Assembly (NCBI RefSeq): GCF_001618425.1
Contig: NZ_BDCU01000001.1
Coordinates: 1-34,532 of the forward strand
Length of the DNA stretch: 34,532 nt
Direction: 5' to 3'
Origin: Nocardia fusca NBRC 14340
Lineage (GTDB): Bacteria > Actinomycetota > Actinomycetes > Mycobacteriales > Mycobacteriaceae
Of this stretch, positions 31,583 to 34,532 are shown in pieces. Positions within the stretch are counted from its first letter, which is position 1; each line of letters begins with the position of its first letter. The translations under genes and the position numbers were made by a program. The notes beneath the pieces were generated by a model. That model was not told the DNA's origin. It searched no databases and worked only from the letters and a program-made list of their open reading frames with translations.

Positions 31583-32125
31583 ATGGATTCTGTACCGATA
31601 CGTCAGCGCTGCGCCGCACTGGCTCTTCTGGCCGCCGCGGCCGGCGCCATCCTCGGAACAACAGCACCTGCCCAGGCCCAGCCGGTCACCCTGCCCGGCT
31701 TCGGCACCTTCGAAATCCCCGATCAGATACCCCTGCCGGCCGGAATCCCCGGTATCGGCGTGCCCGCCCCGGAGATAGCGCCCGCACCGCCCGTCGGAGA
31801 TATCGCGGTGGCGGCGGCGCGCAGCAAGCTCGGGGCACCGTATGTATTCGGCGGTACCGGACCGAACGCTTTCGACTGTTCGGGGCTGGTGCAGTGGGCC
31901 TATCAGCAGGCCGGAGTGCAGGTACCGCGCACCAGCTGGTCCCAGCTCTCCGCCGGTACACCGGTGCCGCTCGACCAGTTACGTGTCGGCGACGTGATCT
32001 CCTACAGCGGTGGTGGCCATTCGGCGCTGTACGCCGGAGACGGTCAGGTGATCCACGCCGCGACCTCCACCGTGGAGATATCGCCGCTGTCGTATTCGCC
32101 CGTGGTCGGAGCACGCCGCTTCTGA
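31583..32125 (+). CDS. Secreted NlpC/P60 peptidoglycan endopeptidase
   Basis: The protein has 180 residues. A Sec signal peptide ends at about AQA(32). A Pro-rich linker (about 33-72) leads to the C40 peptidase domain: C99 in FDCSGLVQWA, H146 in GGGHSALYAG and H158 in QVIHAAT form the catalytic set. It resembles mycobacterial RipB/RipD-size enzymes that cut the peptide stem of peptidoglycan. ATG 31583 has GGAGGA upstream. It is followed by a strong terminator. Confidence 0.93.
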   Translation: MDSVPIRQRCAALALLAAAAGAILGTTAPAQAQPVTLPGFGTFEIPDQIPLPAGIPGIGVPAPEIAPAPPVGDIAVAAARSKLGAPYVFGGTGPNAFDCSGLVQWAYQQAGVQVPRTSWSQLSAGTPVPLDQLRVGDVISYSGGGHSALYAGDGQVIHAATSTVEISPLSYSPVVGARRF

Positions 32126-32201
32126 CCCGGGCCGCACCGTGGTCCCCATCGACCGGCAAGCCCGAACCACAGCCTCGGGCCCACGGCGCACCCCACGGAT
32201 C

Positions 32202-32234
32202 ACGGCCCTCGGGAGGGGTAGTCCCGAGGGCCGT
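32202..32234. terminator. Perfect 13-bp hairpin terminator between convergent genes
   Basis: ACGGCCCTCGGGA (32202-32214) pairs perfectly with TCCCGAGGGCCGT (32222-32234) around a 7-nt loop. It lies between the NlpC/P60 gene (+) and the thiolase gene (-), 10 bp after the thiolase stop, and should act in both directions. Confidence 0.8.
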
Positions 32235-32243
32235 ATCCGGTGA

Positions 32244-33410
32244 TCAGAGACGTTCGATGAGGGTGGCGTTCGCCAGACCGCCCGCCTCGCACATGGTCTG
32301 CAGCGCGTACCGCCCACCGGTCTGCTCGAGATGGTTGACCATGGTGGCCAGGATCCGCACCCCCGAGGCGCCCAGGGGGTGCCCCAGCGCGATGGCCCCA
32401 CCGCGCGGGTTCAGCTTCTCCGGGTCGGCGTTCAGCTCGTGCTGCCAGACCAGCGGCACCGGGGCGAAGGCCTCGTTGACCTCGTAGGCGTCGATATCGT
32501 CGATCGTCAGCCCGGCCCGCTCCAGCACCTTCTTCGAGGCCGGCACGGGCGCGGTCAGCATGAGCAGCGGGTCGTCACCCACCACCGCGAAGGAATGGAA
32601 ACGCGCCCGCGGCCGCAGCCCGAGCTTCGCGGCCGCCTGCTCGCTCATGATGAGCGCGGCCGACGCCCCGTCGGTGAGCGGCGAGGAGTTGCCCGCAGTG
32701 ATGGACCAGTTGATCTCCGGGAACCGCTGCGTGTACTGCTCGTCGGCGAACGCCGGCTTCAGGGCCGCCAGCTTCTCAGGGGTGGACCCGGCCCGGATGG
32801 TCTCGTCCGCGGTCAGCTCCCCGGCGGCGACGAGCTCCCGGTCGAATCCGCCGGCCGCGGCGGTCTCGGCCGCCAGCCGATGCGACCGGGCCGCGAATTC
32901 ATCGAGGGTGGCCCGGTCGAACTTCCAGCGCGCCGCCAGGATCTCGGCGGCGACACCCTGCTGCACCAGACCCTCCGGGTACCGGTGCGCGATGGGACCG
33001 CGATTGGCGTCCTGCCCCTGCGCGTTGGAGAACATGGGCACCCGGCTCATCGACTCCACGCCGCAGGCGATGGCGATATCGTAGGCACCCGCGAGCACGC
33101 CCTGCGCGGCGAAATGCGCGGCCTGCTGACTGGACCCGCACTGCCGGTCCACCGTGGTGGCCGGTACCGATTCGGGAAACCCGGCGGCCAGCACAGCGGT
33201 CCGGGAGATGTTGAAGGCCTGCTCCCCGCTCTGGGTCACGCAGCCGCCGATCACATCGTCGACCAGCGCCGGATCCAGGTCGTTGCGCTGCAGCAGTTCG
33301 CTCAGCACCCCGGCCAGCAGAGTCGCCGGGTGCACCCCGGACAACCCCCCACCGGTCTTACCCTTCCCGGACGGCGTGCGAACCACATCAACGATGACGG
33401 CGGACTGCAT
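32244..33410 (-). CDS. Acetyl-CoA acetyltransferase (thiolase)
   Basis: The protein has 388 residues. The catalytic set is complete: C91 in VDRQCGSSQQA, the H344 loop in GGAIALGHPLGASG, and C374 in MCEAGGLANA, with NEAFAPVPLVW before. It belongs to the thiolase II/FadA group, for the last step of beta-oxidation or for acetoacetyl-CoA formation. ATG 33410 follows AGGAGGGA. The frame is open further upstream without family similarity. Two AAGTTAA motifs lie upstream as possible regulatory sites. Confidence 0.93.
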   Translation of the reverse strand: MQSAVIVDVVRTPSGKGKTGGGLSGVHPATLLAGVLSELLQRNDLDPALVDDVIGGCVTQSGEQAFNISRTAVLAAGFPESVPATTVDRQCGSSQQAAHFAAQGVLAGAYDIAIACGVESMSRVPMFSNAQGQDANRGPIAHRYPEGLVQQGVAAEILAARWKFDRATLDEFAARSHRLAAETAAAGGFDRELVAAGELTADETIRAGSTPEKLAALKPAFADEQYTQRFPEINWSITAGNSSPLTDGASAALIMSEQAAAKLGLRPRARFHSFAVVGDDPLLMLTAPVPASKKVLERAGLTIDDIDAYEVNEAFAPVPLVWQHELNADPEKLNPRGGAIALGHPLGASGVRILATMVNHLEQTGGRYALQTMCEAGGLANATLIERL

Positions 33411-33736
33411 AGTCCCTCCTGAATGCTCGTTCCGGCCGGTCAAGTTAATGACCATTCGATTTAAGTTAACACGTATTCGCATCGCTGGACCAGAGTCGCG
33501 CCCCACGGCCGGCGGACGATCACCGATCCGCGGCGCCGCCGACTTCGCGCTCGGACCCACGAACCGGCGGTCCGACGGGAAGCGGCTACGTGCGGTAGGG
33601 GTTCCGCAGGGTCGTCGGCGTGTGCGCCACCTCGGAAACATTCTCGGGGAAGCGAGCACCGGCGACATAGAACCGGGCACGGGTCCTACCCACCGGTTCC
33701 AGGATCTACCCGGACCTCACTTCTCGTCGGCCGTCC
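33411..33736. other. Upstream region of the thiolase gene, no gene seen
   Basis: 326 bp without a supported gene. AAGTTAA occurs at 33442-33448 and 33463-33469, 21 bp (two helical turns) apart; GTTAA (33444-33448) and TTAAC (33466-33470) also form an inverted pair. The AT-rich stretch 33440-33480 is the likely thiolase promoter and operator. The rest up to the narI stop shows nothing recognisable. Confidence 0.45.
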
Positions 33737-34501
33737 CTATCGGATACGTTCCCACCCCCGCGGCTCCGGCCGGGAACCCAACTCTCGGTCCCGGCTGCGA
33801 TAGACGATATAGGGCCTGGTCAGGTACCCGATCGGCAGCGAGAACACATGAACCAGCCGGGTGAACGGCCAGAAGGCGAACAGCAGCCAGGCGGCGATCA
33901 CGTGCAGCTGGAAGCCGAGCGGGGCGGCGAGGATCAGGTCGGTGTCGGGGCGGAAGGAGAGGATGGAGCGGAACCACGGGGAGACCGTCTCCCGGTAATG
34001 GTGGGGATGGTTGTTCGCGTTGTTGAACACCGTGGTGCCGAAGCCCAGCAGCAGCGTACCGATCAGCAATACGTACATGATCTTGTCGTTGCCGGTGGTC
34101 GCGGAGAAGACGGGGCCGGTGGTACGGCGGCGATAGATCAGGATGGCCGCGCCCGCGAGCGTGGCGACCCCGGCGACGATGCCGAGGCCGGCGGAGCACG
34201 CGTGGTACACCGAATCGCTGATGCCGACGCTTTCGGTCCAGTCCTCCGGGATCAGCAGGCCGACGATATGGCCGACGATCACCAGCAGGATCCCGTAGTG
34301 GAACAGGGGGCTACCCAGGCGCAGCAGGCGGTTCTCGTAGAGCTGGGAGGAGCGGGTGGTCCAGCCGAACTTGTCGTAGCGGTAGCGCCAATAGTGGCCC
34401 ACCAGGAAGGTCGCGATGGACGCGTAGGGCAGGGCGACCCACAGCAGGATGTCGAACGCGGTCAGGTTCTCGCCCGGAGCGGCGAGCAGCGTGGAGCTCA
34501 T
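33737..34501 (-). CDS. narI: Respiratory nitrate reductase gamma subunit (cytochrome b)
   Basis: The protein has 254 residues with five hydrophobic helices. Two pairs of heme-b histidines are in place: H68 and H78 (FHYGILLVIVGH) and H200 and H218 (LHVIAAWLLFAF, then VHVF). Spacings of 10 and 18 match E. coli NarI (56/66 and 187/205). NarI takes electrons from quinol and passes them to NarHG. ATG 34501 is preferred over GTG 34507 because GGAGG is 7 nt before it but almost touches the GTG. It is normally the last gene of narGHJI; the others would lie to the right of the window. Confidence 0.93.
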   Translation of the reverse strand: MSSTLLAAPGENLTAFDILLWVALPYASIATFLVGHYWRYRYDKFGWTTRSSQLYENRLLRLGSPLFHYGILLVIVGHIVGLLIPEDWTESVGISDSVYHACSAGLGIVAGVATLAGAAILIYRRRTTGPVFSATTGNDKIMYVLLIGTLLLGFGTTVFNNANNHPHHYRETVSPWFRSILSFRPDTDLILAAPLGFQLHVIAAWLLFAFWPFTRLVHVFSLPIGYLTRPYIVYRSRDRELGSRPEPRGWERIR

Positions 34502-34532
34502 CGGCACGCCTCCGTGTTGATTTGCGACGCCT

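Noticed and set aside
33154..33864. Plus-strand frame spanning the thiolase start and the gap before narI
   Set aside because: No ribosome site and no family similarity. It is antisense to the thiolase at one end and to narI at the other.
1..34532. CRISPR array
   Set aside because: The only regular repeats are the short 18-bp tandem units at 16495 and 30188, without spacers, and no cas genes are present.

Overview
The window is high-GC actinobacterial chromosome, most likely Nocardia or a close relative. The evidence is the GC-rich third codon positions, the very frequent gatatc and cgatatc words, an F420-type luciferase-family enzyme, an ergothioneine methyltransferase EgtD, a mycobacterial-type class III adenylate cyclase, an NlpC/P60 wall hydrolase and narI. 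Genus is inferred from style, not from a database match.

Layout, left to right. (1) 1-5.4 kb, ordinary housekeeping and stress genes: the tail of a membrane protein, a luciferase-like monooxygenase divergent from an XRE/MmyB regulator, a small membrane protein, a FitAB/VapBC-type toxin-antitoxin pair, an AraC regulator facing a RibD/DHFR-fold reductase, and an NmrA-like NAD(P)-binding protein. (2) 5.5-13.9 kb: a membrane-anchored DsbA-like protein, then the most interesting block. A DrrAB-type ABC exporter (+), a 1051-residue SARP/AfsR-type regulator (-), and a [3Fe-4S] ferredoxin / cytochrome P450 / DUF4097-like cluster (+). The exporter and the ferredoxin-P450 cluster both start behind four directly repeated heptamers (consensus G[T/C][G/A]TCAG) at 12-11-11 bp spacing. 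The two promoter regions align without gaps over 70 bp. This looks like a small regulon in which the SARP protein switches on an oxidation-plus-export module.

(3) 13.9-17.6 kb is a zone of decay: the 3' end of an ABC exporter gene, a frameshifted hydrolase N-terminus beside its AraC regulator, a repeat-bearing gene-poor stretch, and a chimeric ORF that joins the signal peptide and N-terminus of an amidohydrolase to the C-terminus of an ECF41-type sigma factor. (4) 17.9-22.5 kb: egtD behind a CRP-like site, a strong convergent terminator, an MFS exporter divergent from a LysR regulator, and an aldose 1-epimerase. (5) 22.5-25.7 kb is an IS630-like element with 28-bp terminal inverted repeats flanked by TA. 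It carries a DUF-type small protein, an HxlR regulator, an SDR and a SnoaL-like protein, and its transposase gene is internally deleted. It sits exactly at the TA of a putative -10 hexamer of the epimerase promoter. (6) 25.7-34.5 kb: DUF1330, adenylate cyclase, a secreted S15/CocE-type hydrolase with a 150-residue Pro/Ala tail, a methyltransferase with a His-rich repeat insertion, an XRE-cupin regulator, an NlpC/P60 hydrolase, a perfect terminator hairpin, a thiolase, and narI, the end of a leftward nar operon.

A recurring theme is leaderless transcription: several genes have no Shine-Dalgarno sequence but carry a TANNNT-like hexamer exactly 6 nt before the start codon.
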